Origin: Tersicoccus phoenicis
GTDB taxonomy: Bacteria > Actinomycetota > Actinomycetes > Actinomycetales > Micrococcaceae
Length of the DNA stretch: 64,000 bases
Direction: 5' to 3'
Assembly (NCBI RefSeq): GCF_001968835.1
Contig: NZ_MRDE01000072.1
Coordinates: forward strand, 62,001-126,000
Shown: positions 9,501-16,955 of the stretch, piece by piece
Layout: the number at the start of each line of letters is the position of its first letter
Position numbering within the stretch: the stretch's first letter is position 1
Translations under genes and position numbers: made by a program
The notes under the pieces: generated by a model
Databases searched by the model: none
What the model was told of the DNA's origin: nothing
The model's input: only the letters and a program-made list of their open reading frames with translations

Positions 9501-11155
9501 GAACGAAGAAGCCGGTGCTGGACGAGTACCGGATCGTCGACGTCAAGGGCGTGAAGGTCGCCGTGATCGGCACCGTCACCCAGGAGACGCCGACGTTGGT
9601 CAGCCCCGGCGGCATCACCGACCTCGACTTCGGTGATCCGGTCGAGGCGGTCAACCGGGTGGCCACCCGGCTGCACGAGGCGAAGCTCGCCGACGTCATC
9701 GTCGCCGAATACCACGAGGGCGCCGGTGCCGGCACCCCGGACAAGGCGACGCTGGCGCAGGAGGTCGCCGCCGGCGGGGCGTTCGCGAAGATCGTCACCG
9801 GCACCAGCCCGTGGGTGAACGCCATCTTCACCGGTCACACCCAGAAGCAGTACGCGTGGGAAGGTGCCGTGCCCGGGCAACCCGGCAAGACCCGCCCGAT
9901 CCTGCAGACCGGCAGCTACGGGGAGAACATCGGCCAGATCACGCTCACGTGGGATCCGGCGACCTCCGCGGTCACCGGCCATCATGTCCGCAACGTGCCG
10001 CGCACGAGCACGCCGGCGGACCAGCTGGTGGCGACGTACCCCGCGGTCGCGAAGGTCAAGCAGATCACCGACGCCGCCCTGGCGAAGGCCGCCGAGGTCG
10101 GCAACCAGCCGGTCGGCAAGGTGACCGGGGACATCACCACGGCGTTCATCGGCACCAGCCGGGATGACCGGGCGAGCGAGTCCACCCTCGGTCACCTCGT
10201 GGCCGACGCCCTGCTGGACCGGCTCAAGGACCCGGCGGTCGGTGGCGCCGAGATCAGCGTCGTCAACCCCGGCGGCCTGCGCAACGAGCTGTACTACGCG
10301 TCGGCCGACCCGAACAACCCGCAGGATCAGAATGGCACCATCACCTACGCCGAGGCTAACGCGGTGCTGCCGTTCGTGAACAACCTGTGGACCACGTCAC
10401 TCACCGGCGCCCAGGTCAAGACGCTCCTCGAGCAGCAATGGCAACCGGCCGGCGGGTCTCGGTCGTTCCTGGCGTTGAGCGTGTCCAAGAACATGACCTT
10501 CACCTTCGACCCCGCCCAGCCGGCCGGCGCGAAGGTCACGTCGGTGCGGGTCAACGGGCAGCCGCTGGATCCGGCCCGGTCCTACCGGGTGGGCACGTTC
10601 AGTTTCCTGGCGCAGGGCGGGGACAACTTCACCGTCTTCAAGGAGGGCACCAACACCCGGGACTCGGGCCTGATCGACCGGGACGCGTGGATCGCCTACC
10701 TCAAGGCGAACAGTCCGGTCTCGCCGGACTTCGCCCGACGCGGGGTGCAGACGACCGGCCTGCCGAGCGGGCCGGTCGTGGCGGGCTCGTCCGTCAGCGT
10801 CGCGCTCTCGTCCCTGGACCTGACCTCCCTGGGCAGCCCGACGAACACGACGGTGGCGGCCACGTTCATCGACGCGGCGGGCACGACGACGTCGCTGGGC
10901 AGCGTCCCGGTGACCGGCGGTTCCGCCACCGTACGGGTGACGGTGCCGGCGGGTGCGCCCACCGGAGCGGGTGTGCTGCGGCTGGTCGCGGCGCCGACGT
11001 CGACGACGGTCGATGTCCCGGCCACGGTCCGGGCGGCGACCCCGCCGGGGAAGCAGTGCGTCGCCCCGACACCGCCGACCACCGGGGGGATCGGCGCCTG
11101 GCTGAAGTACTTCGCCGAGCTGGTGCGCTACGGCATCTGTCGCATCCGCGGCTGA
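6581..11155 (+). CDS. Secreted ExeM/NucH-type endonuclease fused to a 5'-nucleotidase
   Basis: A 1524-aa exported protein likely to degrade extracellular DNA and dephosphorylate the nucleotides. It has a signal peptide (residues 1-36, ending ALPATA). A lamin-tail-like domain follows (about 40-165, GVVISEAYTNGG), then a Pro/Ser/Thr linker near 230-260 and an OB-like segment. Next comes an endonuclease/exonuclease/phosphatase domain from about 530 (IATFNMLNY, GDFNSY, SDHDPILVGL). A metallophosphatase/5'-nucleotidase module follows from about 868 (NINDLHGR, SAGDNIGAS, GNHEFDQG, and its C-terminal domain). The C-terminus has no LPXTG motif and carries two cysteines. The ATG at 6581 is preferred over 6488 because GGGAG precedes it and the signal peptide then starts correctly. 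Confidence 0.9.
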   Translation: MRMPALRVKPRAAVGAALATALLASPLLALPATAVEPTPASSASGVVISEAYTNGGSANAPYKNKFVELYNGSDAAVSVDGWSVQYRSAAGTAAPTGVIPLTGSVPAKGHYLVAASSNGATGAALPAADATGGTSFAATAGTLVLADRTTAVPDLPTGSITDARQVPGVVDVLGYGTSNTFETTAAAAPAATTDPKSITRSGPDTDDNGADFTVSADVTPQNTASSTAPDPSPSASPTSSPTVDPTSSPTTAPATVTPIARIQGSGSSSGLINQTVTTRGRVTAAYPTGGFNGYYLQTAGTGGDVDLTTHRASDAVFVYSPATVGDVKVGDYIQVTGTVGEYYGLTQLSVPGGGVTALTEAAPEVKATTVGLPTDEAQKESLEGMLVAPAGDFTVTDNYSLNRYGEIGLTPGSSPLLTPTVAVAPGAAARAAAAQNTAKTVRLDDGATTDFLGGAANQALPLPYLTPDKPIRVGAQATFTTDVVLDYRNNAWKYQPLVPLTAENADTVQPATFRDTRQAAPKNVAGAVKIATFNMLNYFTTTGDSLPGCRAYTDRAGNPVTVKDGCQARGAWDAANLKRQQDKHVTAINGLTADVVALEEIENSAKFGEDRDDALKRLVAALNAGTGTDTWAYVPSPAAVPPLADEDVIRTAFIYKKAAVQPVGDSAILLGSPAYTNAREPLAQVFTPVGAPDASRFMVIGNHFKSKGASGATGGNVDSGDGQGAYNADRVRQADALLAFAEAQKKDTGVTKVFLVGDFNSYAKEDPVQRILAAGYVSQGAKTGKQTYAFGGAVGSLDHVFASPEADAAVTGADIWDINADEPVALEYSRYNNNATNFYRPDAYRSSDHDPILVGLNPASPAGGSTEINLLNINDLHGRIDSNTVNMAGTVEQLKAAAPSGQTVVLSAGDNIGASLFASSVAQDQPTIDVLNALGMTASAVGNHEFDQGWPDLRDRVRTAADWSYLGANVYAKGTKKPVLDEYRIVDVKGVKVAVIGTVTQETPTLVSPGGITDLDFGDPVEAVNRVATRLHEAKLADVIVAEYHEGAGAGTPDKATLAQEVAAGGAFAKIVTGTSPWVNAIFTGHTQKQYAWEGAVPGQPGKTRPILQTGSYGENIGQITLTWDPATSAVTGHHVRNVPRTSTPADQLVATYPAVAKVKQITDAALAKAAEVGNQPVGKVTGDITTAFIGTSRDDRASESTLGHLVADALLDRLKDPAVGGAEISVVNPGGLRNELYYASADPNNPQDQNGTITYAEANAVLPFVNNLWTTSLTGAQVKTLLEQQWQPAGGSRSFLALSVSKNMTFTFDPAQPAGAKVTSVRVNGQPLDPARSYRVGTFSFLAQGGDNFTVFKEGTNTRDSGLIDRDAWIAYLKANSPVSPDFARRGVQTTGLPSGPVVAGSSVSVALSSLDLTSLGSPTNTTVAATFIDAAGTTTSLGSVPVTGGSATVRVTVPAGAPTGAGVLRLVAAPTSTTVDVPATVRAATPPGKQCVAPTPPTTGGIGAWLKYFAELVRYGICRIRG

Positions 11156-13308
11156 TCAGGTGGACCGCCCAGGGGCACCCCGGTTCGCCGGGGTGCCCCT
11201 GCCGCGCTTCCGGAGCCGGCCGCGCCCGCGACGATGTCGGCGGCGATCCGGTCGGCGTCCCACAGCGTCCGGCCACCGGACCGGGCCGACCGGTGCGCCT
11301 CGGCCGCGATCGCCGTGCCGAGCTGGACCGAGGAGAGTGGCAGCCCGATCACGTACAGCCCGTCGACCGTGCGCCCCGCGGCGTCGATCGCCCGGTACGG
11401 CGGCCGGGTGACGTCCATGCCGGAGGTGATCTCGGGGGTGCCGCTCACCCCCATCATGGACCGAGGCCGGATCAACCCGTCCGTGAGCATCCCGGTCAGC
11501 AGCGGCGACTCGGCCCGAGCGATCGCGTTCGCCGGCGCCGTCGCCTCGATCATCACCCGGGCGGTCACCGGCGGCCGGGCCACCCACGGGGAGGACGCGA
11601 CGAAAGCGGCCCCGGACTCCTCGACGCCGAACTGCGGATCGGGCCCGACGAAGCGCACGACGCCGGCCTCGACGAGCGCGATCAGCTGCTCGATCCGCTG
11701 TACCGGTGGACCGCTGGCCAGGCCCTCGACGAACGGTTCGAACCAGCCGCGCAGCTCCCGCAGCCAGGATTCGTCGGTGATCCCGCCGTCCGCGACCACG
11801 GTCTTGAGCAGGTACCGGCCCGCGTTCAGCGCCCCGATCGCGACCTTCAGCGGGTCGTCCTCACCGCGGGCGGACCCGGCGGCGTCGGCGTGCAGGTAGT
11901 GCAGCACGGCGGAGTCGAAGTCGGCGGCGCTCTCCCAGGTTCGACGGCCCAGCGGCTGAGCCAGCTTGTCGGGGTTGATCCGGGCGTCCTCCCGCACGTA
12001 CCGGGCGGCCAGGTGCCGCAGCCGGTCGTCCCACGCCGGGTCGTCGCCGCGGACGGGCTCGCTCAGCAGGGCGTCCAGCTCGGCCAGGAAGGCCGGCCCG
12101 TCGTCGGTGAGGTCGGCCGGGGTGGTCGCGACCAGCGTCGTGTAGTACGCCCACAGGGCGTCGCGCCGCAGCAGCGGCCACAGGTCGTGCCGGAACGTCA
12201 GGGTGGCACCCTCGCGGCGCAGCGCTCGGGCCGCGTCGTCGGTGAAGAACCGGAGCCGCACCCGGCGGGGCAGGTACGTCTGCAGCACCGCCTTGGCCCG
12301 GTACGGGACGCCGCGGCGCGAGGCGGCGTGGAGGACGGGCTCTCGACCCGACGGCCGGTACCGGTAGCGCCGCCGGGGCCCGTCCTGCCACGGTTCGAAC
12401 ACCCCGCCGCGGCCCTCGGTCAGCTCGGCCATCAGGTCGAAGAAGTTCAGACCCAGGCCGCGGACCAGCACGGGCTCCCCGGCATGCACGTCGGTGAGGT
12501 CCACGTCGGCGGGGATCGCCGGTGGGTGGTACCGCAGCCCGTGCTGGGCAGCGGCGTCGCGGAGCAGCCGTTGCTCGGGCCGCAGCCGGCTCTCCTGGTG
12601 ACCGGTGGCGAGGACGACGGCGTCCGCGTCCAGCAGGGGCACCTCCGACGGCGCGTGCCCGTCGTCGAGGGTGAGGCAGAACCGGTGGACCTGACCCTCG
12701 GGCTCCGCCCCGCTGCCGGAGTGTTGCCGGGTCAGGGCCGTGACGGTGGCCCGGTGCTCGGTGATCGTCACGTTCGTGGGGGCGGCGGCCCGCAGTTTCG
12801 CCAGGGTCGCGGCCAGGTACCGGCCGTACAGCCGCCGGGTCGGGAAGTCGCTCGAGGTCAGGGCCCGCAGTTCGGCCCACTCGCCGGCGTCCAGGCCCCC
12901 GCAGAGCGCCCCGTCGGGCCCGGTCTCAGCGCCGGGCGGACCCCCGTCCCGGCGCGTCTGGTCGCCGTCCCGGCCGGTGCCGGTCCGATCGGTCTTCCGG
13001 CCGACGCCGGCCTCCTCGCCGTCGGTCATCCGCTGGCGCCAGCCGTCGAACGTCCACCCGGCGACGCCGGGCACCGGCAGCACGCCGTCGGGTACCACGG
13101 TCGGGAACAGGGCGGGCGTGTTCATCAGGGGCAGCCGGGACTGCTCGGCCCGCCACACCCGACCCGGACCGGCCGGGAACGGGTCGATCAGGTGCACGTG
13201 GAGCCGGACGTGGGGATGCTCCCGGCCGTGGGCGAGGAGCCGCTCGAGCACGGAGGTGCCGCGGGGTCCGCCGCCGACGACGGCGACCGTGACCTCCCGT
13301 GACCCCAT
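11128..13308 (-). CDS. FAD/NAD(P)-binding protein, large flavoprotein of unknown substrate
   Basis: A 726-aa protein beginning with a dinucleotide-binding motif (VAVVGGGPRGTSVLERLL) typical of the FAD-NAD(P)-binding family (PF13454-like). A second nucleotide-binding region reads DADAVVLATGHQESRL. The likely function is an FAD-dependent oxidoreductase; the substrate cannot be told. Residues about 105-130 are a low-complexity charged insert. The start at 13308 lies six bases after TAGGCT, fitting a leaderless transcript divergent from the oligopeptidase gene. Its stop overlaps the end of the convergent secreted nuclease gene by 28 bases, so its last codons read through the hairpin at 11170-11201. 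Confidence 0.8.
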   Translation of the reverse strand: MGSREVTVAVVGGGPRGTSVLERLLAHGREHPHVRLHVHLIDPFPAGPGRVWRAEQSRLPLMNTPALFPTVVPDGVLPVPGVAGWTFDGWRQRMTDGEEAGVGRKTDRTGTGRDGDQTRRDGGPPGAETGPDGALCGGLDAGEWAELRALTSSDFPTRRLYGRYLAATLAKLRAAAPTNVTITEHRATVTALTRQHSGSGAEPEGQVHRFCLTLDDGHAPSEVPLLDADAVVLATGHQESRLRPEQRLLRDAAAQHGLRYHPPAIPADVDLTDVHAGEPVLVRGLGLNFFDLMAELTEGRGGVFEPWQDGPRRRYRYRPSGREPVLHAASRRGVPYRAKAVLQTYLPRRVRLRFFTDDAARALRREGATLTFRHDLWPLLRRDALWAYYTTLVATTPADLTDDGPAFLAELDALLSEPVRGDDPAWDDRLRHLAARYVREDARINPDKLAQPLGRRTWESAADFDSAVLHYLHADAAGSARGEDDPLKVAIGALNAGRYLLKTVVADGGITDESWLRELRGWFEPFVEGLASGPPVQRIEQLIALVEAGVVRFVGPDPQFGVEESGAAFVASSPWVARPPVTARVMIEATAPANAIARAESPLLTGMLTDGLIRPRSMMGVSGTPEITSGMDVTRPPYRAIDAAGRTVDGLYVIGLPLSSVQLGTAIAAEAHRSARSGGRTLWDADRIAADIVAGAAGSGSAAGAPRRTGVPLGGPPDQPRMRQMP
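11170..11201. terminator. 14-bp hairpin with TTCG tetraloop
   Basis: CAGGGGCACCCCGG (11170-11183) pairs perfectly with 11188-11201 around a TTCG loop. It lies just after the nuclease stop at 11155 but inside the C-terminal codons of the convergent flavoprotein gene. It most likely ends the plus-strand transcript. Confidence 0.85.
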
Positions 13309-13314
13309 CCGGTC

Positions 13315-13320
13315 AGCCTA
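13315..13320 (-). promoter_or_regulatory. -10 box of the FAD-binding protein gene
   Basis: TAGGCT on the minus strand lies six bases before the ATG at 13308, a leaderless layout. Confidence 0.5.
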
Positions 13321-13375
13321 ACGGGCCGCACGAACGGCCCCGCCCCACCGGGGACGGCCCCGCACGGGTCGGCCC

Positions 13376-13381
13376 TACGAT
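13376..13381 (+). promoter_or_regulatory. -10 box of the prolyl oligopeptidase gene
   Basis: TACGAT lies six bases before the ATG at 13388. It diverges from the TAGGCT box at 13315-13320, so both promoters share about 55 bp. Confidence 0.5.
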
Positions 13382-13387
13382 GGCTGG

Positions 13388-15550
13388 ATGAGCGACACAC
13401 AGGCGAGCACCGCACCCTCCTCCACCGAGAGCGCCCCCGGCGACGACGCCGAGCCGGCCGACGAGTTCCTCTGGCTGGAGGACATCCACGGCGCCGCGTC
13501 ACTCGCTTGGGCCGAGCAGCAGAACGCGCGCACCGAGGCGGCCCTCGACGCCGCTGCCTACGACCGGTTGCGCGAGCAGATCCTCGCCGTCCTCGACGAC
13601 ACCGCCAAGATCCCCGACGTCACGAAGCGCGGCCCGTACTACTACAACTTCTGGCGCGACGAGACGAACCCTCGCGGTCTGTGGCGGCGCACCACCTGGG
13701 CGTCCTACCAGCAGGAGCGGCCGGAGTGGGAGGTTCTGCTCGACGTCGACGCCCTCGCCGCGGCCGACGGCACGCCGTGGGTGTTCGCCGGGGCAAGCCT
13801 GCTGCGGCCGACGCCGGGCGAGCCCTGGCGGCGCGGCTTGGTCAAGCTCTCCCCCGACGGTGGGGACGCCGTCCGCGTGCGCGAGTTCGACGTCGAGGAG
13901 AAGTCCTTCGTCGCCGGCGGCTTCGACCTGCCGGCCGCGAAGACGCAGGTGAGCTGGGTGGATGCGGACACGATCTTCGTCGGCACCGAGGTCGGTCCCG
14001 GGTCGATGACCACGTCCTCCTACCCGCGCACCGGCCGCCGCCTCACCCGCGGGCAGGAACTCACCGAGGCGCCCGTGCTGTGGGAGGTGCCCGAGGACCA
14101 CCTGATGGCCGTCCTCGCCCACGACCGCACCCCCGGCTTCGAGCGGGACATCGCCGTCGACGTCATCGACTTCTTCCGCAGTCGCACCCACGTCGCGGAC
14201 CCGGACAGCGAACCCGGCGCCTGGCGGCACGTCGACGTGCCCGACGACGTCAACGTCGACCTGCACCGGCAGTGGCTGCTGTTCCGTCCGCAGACCGACT
14301 GGGATCACGACGGCACCACCGTGCCCGCCGGCACCCTGGCCGCCGCACCGCTGGACGCCTTCCTCGCCGGCCAGCGCGAGCTGATCGTCGTGTTCGCCCC
14401 CGACGAGCGGACGTCCCTGCAGGGCTGGAGCTGGACGGCGCACCACCTGATCCTCAACCTGCTCACCGACGTCGCCTCCCGTGTGCTCGTCCTCGACCCG
14501 GACGCCGGGTTCACCGGCACGGAACTGCCCGACGCCCCGGCGCTGAGCACCGCGCATGCCGCCGCGGTCGATGACGAGGATCCGGACGAGGGCGACGACT
14601 ACTGGCTCACCGTCTCCGGGTTCCTCACCCCGACCACCCTGCAGCGCGGTCGGCTGGGCGGCGCTGCGACCGGCGACGACGGCGAACCGGCCCACACCGT
14701 CAAGACCTCGCCGTCGTTCTTCGAGACGGCCGGCCTGCAGGTCGAGCAGCACTTCGTCACCTCCGCCGACAGCACCCGGGTGCCCTACTTCCAGATCGGC
14801 CCGAAGGACCTGGTGCTCGACGGCGCCAACCCCACCCTGCTCAACGGGTACGGCGGGTTCGAGATCTCCCGCACCCCCGCGTACAGCGGGGCGATCGGGC
14901 GCAGCTGGCTGACCCGGCGCACGGCGGACGGCCGCAGTGGCGTCTATGTGATCGCGAACATCCGCGGCGGCGGCGAGTACGGGCCCGGGTGGCACCGGGC
15001 CGCCCTGCAGGCCAACCGGCCGCGCGCGTACGAGGACTTCGCCGCCGTCGCGCAGGACCTGATCGACCGCGGAGTCACCACCCGGGAGCACCTGGGCTGC
15101 TCGGGCGGATCCAACGGCGGCCTGCTGGTGGGCAACATGCTCACCACCTGGCCGCACTTGTTCGGCGCCATCTCCTGCGGTGTCCCGTTGCTGGACATGC
15201 GCCGGTACACGAAGCTGTCCGCCGGGTACTCGTGGATCGCCGAGTACGGCGACCCCGACGACCCCGAACAGTGGGCCTTCATCCGCACCTTCTCGCCGTA
15301 CCACAACCTCGTCCCGGGCACCGACTACCCGGCGACGCTGATCTACACCGCCACCTCGGACGACCGGGTCGGGCCGGTGCAGGCCCGCAAGATGGCGGCG
15401 CGGATGGCGCGGATGGAGGCGATGGGCGCGGACGACGTGTGGTTCTACGAGGCGCTCGAGGGCGGCCACGCGGCGGCGTCGGACAACCGGCAGGCCGCGC
15501 AGATGGCGGCGCTGAGCAGCCAGTTCCTGTGGCAGCAGGTGGCGGGCTGA
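13388..15550 (+). CDS. Prolyl oligopeptidase family serine peptidase (S9A)
   Basis: A 720-aa cytoplasmic-type peptidase that would cleave short peptides, typically after proline. An N-terminal propeller region (residues about 30-430) is followed by an alpha/beta-hydrolase domain. The catalytic triad is visible: Ser575 in GCSGGSNGGL, Asp658 or Asp659 in TATSDDRVG, and His694 in EGGHAAASD. The GGGEYGPGWHRA motif typical of S9A enzymes is at about residue 525. No signal peptide is seen. The start follows TACGAT by six bases and the gene ends before a strong terminator. The upstream neighbour is divergent. Confidence 0.92.
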   Translation: MSDTQASTAPSSTESAPGDDAEPADEFLWLEDIHGAASLAWAEQQNARTEAALDAAAYDRLREQILAVLDDTAKIPDVTKRGPYYYNFWRDETNPRGLWRRTTWASYQQERPEWEVLLDVDALAAADGTPWVFAGASLLRPTPGEPWRRGLVKLSPDGGDAVRVREFDVEEKSFVAGGFDLPAAKTQVSWVDADTIFVGTEVGPGSMTTSSYPRTGRRLTRGQELTEAPVLWEVPEDHLMAVLAHDRTPGFERDIAVDVIDFFRSRTHVADPDSEPGAWRHVDVPDDVNVDLHRQWLLFRPQTDWDHDGTTVPAGTLAAAPLDAFLAGQRELIVVFAPDERTSLQGWSWTAHHLILNLLTDVASRVLVLDPDAGFTGTELPDAPALSTAHAAAVDDEDPDEGDDYWLTVSGFLTPTTLQRGRLGGAATGDDGEPAHTVKTSPSFFETAGLQVEQHFVTSADSTRVPYFQIGPKDLVLDGANPTLLNGYGGFEISRTPAYSGAIGRSWLTRRTADGRSGVYVIANIRGGGEYGPGWHRAALQANRPRAYEDFAAVAQDLIDRGVTTREHLGCSGGSNGGLLVGNMLTTWPHLFGAISCGVPLLDMRRYTKLSAGYSWIAEYGDPDDPEQWAFIRTFSPYHNLVPGTDYPATLIYTATSDDRVGPVQARKMAARMARMEAMGADDVWFYEALEGGHAAASDNRQAAQMAALSSQFLWQQVAG

Positions 15551-15637
15551 CGCAGCCGCCGCGCCCGCTGACGCTCGCGGGCCGGCACAGAGTCCGTGAA
15601 CGACGGCCCGGCGTGTGAACGATGACCCGGGAACGAC

Positions 15638-15671
15638 GAACGGCCCGGGCCCCTGAGGGCCCGGGCCGTTC
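15638..15671. terminator. 15-bp hairpin terminator after the oligopeptidase gene
   Basis: Perfect arms 15638-15652 and 15657-15671 (GAACGGCCCGGGCCC) flank a CTGA loop. It separates the oligopeptidase gene from the convergent tRNA-Ser gene and can work in both directions. Confidence 0.85.
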
Positions 15672-15708
15672 CCGGTGCTGTGCTCTCGGCGTCCGCGGAC
15701 GCCGCTCG

Positions 15709-15797
15709 CGGAGACGGGGGGATTTGAACCCCCGGTCGAGTTTTAGCCCGACCCTTCATTAGCAGTGAAGTCCATTCGGCCGCTCTGGCACGTCTCC
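15709..15797 (-). tRNA. tRNA-Ser(GCT)
   Basis: An 89-nt type II tRNA on the minus strand. The acceptor GGAGACG (5' end at 15797) pairs with CGTCTCC (ending at 15710), with discriminator G at 15709 and no encoded CCA. The anticodon loop CTGCTAA gives GCT. A long variable arm and a GGGGGTTCAAATCCCCC T-arm are present. Confidence 0.95.
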
Positions 15798-15891
15798 AGC
15801 GCTGTCACCAGCCTTCCCAGCGTACCCAGAACTGACGGAGCTGCACAAAACCACCGATCCCCGGACCGGCGCACGGCACGGGTGCAGCTCC

Positions 15892-15979
15892 AGTGTCGCA
15901 GACAAGAGACATCAACCAAGTGTCGCAGATCACAAAGGTTCCTTTGCAAACATGTCTTTGCGATGCTATCGTTGTTGCC
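15892..15979 (+). promoter_or_regulatory. Promoter and candidate operators of the ArsR-type gene
   Basis: TTGCAA (15944-15949), a 17-bp spacer and TATCGT (15967-15972) form a good promoter that ends 7 nt before the ATG at 15980, so the transcript is probably leaderless. Upstream, AGTGTCGCAGA occurs twice (15892-15902 and 15919-15929, 27 bp apart). The palindrome CAAAGG-TT-CCTTTG (15933-15946) overlaps the -35 box and is a candidate operator. Confidence 0.6.
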
Positions 15980-16648
15980 ATGTCCGAGATCCCTCCCACC
16001 GACGCGCTGCCCGTGCTGGCCAGCCCGGTCCGGGACGTCGGCGTCGAATCGCTGAAGGCGCTGGGCCACCCGCTGCGCGTACAGATCCTGAACACGCTCA
16101 GCCAGTTCGGGCCGCAGACCGCCAGTTCGCTCGCCGAGCGACTCGGCGGGACGAGCGGCTCGTTCAGCTACCATCTTCGGCAGCTGGCCAAGCATGACTT
16201 CATCCGGGACGTGCCCGACCGCGGCAACGCCCGGGATCGGTGGTGGGAACGCACCCCGGGCTCCATCAACGTCAATCCTCTGGCCGTCGCCGACAACCCC
16301 GCCGGCGTCGAGGCGGCCCACGTGATCCTGCGCGAGTGGGGCCGCAACCGCGCCGCGCTGCTCGCCGCGTTCGAGGAGCGCGGCGAACGCGAACTGCCCC
16401 GGCCGTGGTTCGAGGCCAGTGTGCTCGAGGCCGCGAACGTCCGCGTCACCGCCACCGAGCTGGATCACATCAGCCACCGGGTGACCCGCGCCCTGGAGGC
16501 CATCATCGCCCCCTACCGGAATCGGGAACTGGCCGACGGCATGCGCGCCGTCCAGGTCCAGCTCAACCTGTTCCCCATCCTCGACCCGAGCACACCGCAG
16601 GCTCCGACCACCGACACGCCACCCACCACCGAAGGAGAAGATCGATGA
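15980..16648 (+). CDS. ArsR-family winged-helix transcriptional regulator
   Basis: A 222-aa DNA-binding protein with an ArsR/HTH_20 domain at residues about 15-75 (LKALGHPLRVQILNTLSQFG, then the recognition region SGSFSYHLRQLAKHDFI). The C-terminal half is a helical extension seen in many actinobacterial ArsR-like regulators of MFS genes. No metal-binding CxC motif was seen, so metal sensing is not indicated. The ATG at 15980 is chosen over an ATG at 15893 because the promoter at 15944-15972 lies between them. Its stop overlaps the next small gene as ATGA. Autoregulation is likely from the palindrome and direct repeats in its promoter. Confidence 0.85.
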   Translation: MSEIPPTDALPVLASPVRDVGVESLKALGHPLRVQILNTLSQFGPQTASSLAERLGGTSGSFSYHLRQLAKHDFIRDVPDRGNARDRWWERTPGSINVNPLAVADNPAGVEAAHVILREWGRNRAALLAAFEERGERELPRPWFEASVLEAANVRVTATELDHISHRVTRALEAIIAPYRNRELADGMRAVQVQLNLFPILDPSTPQAPTTDTPPTTEGEDR

Positions 16649-16857
16649 GCGCCATCGACACCAGCACTTTGATGACCATCCGCCCGGCCGCACCGCGCAG
16701 CCGCACCAACCTGCTGGCACGGTTCGTCCGCCCCAGCGCCCCGAAGCCGGCCACCGACCGGCGCGAGCGTTACCTGCAGAACGTCGAGACGTTCCGCAGC
16801 ACCCATGACGGCACCAGCCCGTTCAGCACCGGCAGCACCTGGCCCGACTTCGGCTGA
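16645..16857 (+). CDS. Small 70-aa protein coupled to the ArsR-type regulator
   Basis: An unrecognised 70-aa protein with a basic N-terminal half (APRSRTNLLARFVRPSAP), then RRERYLQNVETFR and a polar tail ending STWPDFG. No signal peptide or membrane segment is seen. It has a strong ribosome binding site (GAAGGAGA) and overlaps the regulator stop as ATGA, so it is almost certainly co-translated. A partner or effector of the regulator is possible but unproven. A terminator-like hairpin follows. Confidence 0.65.
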   Translation: MSAIDTSTLMTIRPAAPRSRTNLLARFVRPSAPKPATDRRERYLQNVETFRSTHDGTSPFSTGSTWPDFG

Positions 16858-16903
16858 GCGCCTGTTCACGACCCGGACTGAGCTACCCCTCGACCGACCC
16901 ACC

Positions 16904-16940
16904 ACGACGCCCCGACACCACCACGGTGCCGGGGCGTCGT
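16904..16940. terminator. Imperfect hairpin between convergent genes
   Basis: Arms 16904-16919 and 16925-16940 (ACGACGCCCCG core) pair with a single mismatch around a 5-nt loop. It lies 46 bases after the small gene and 15 bases beyond the stop of the convergent MFS gene. Confidence 0.7.
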
Positions 16941-16955
16941 CGTGCGCCGTCCGCG

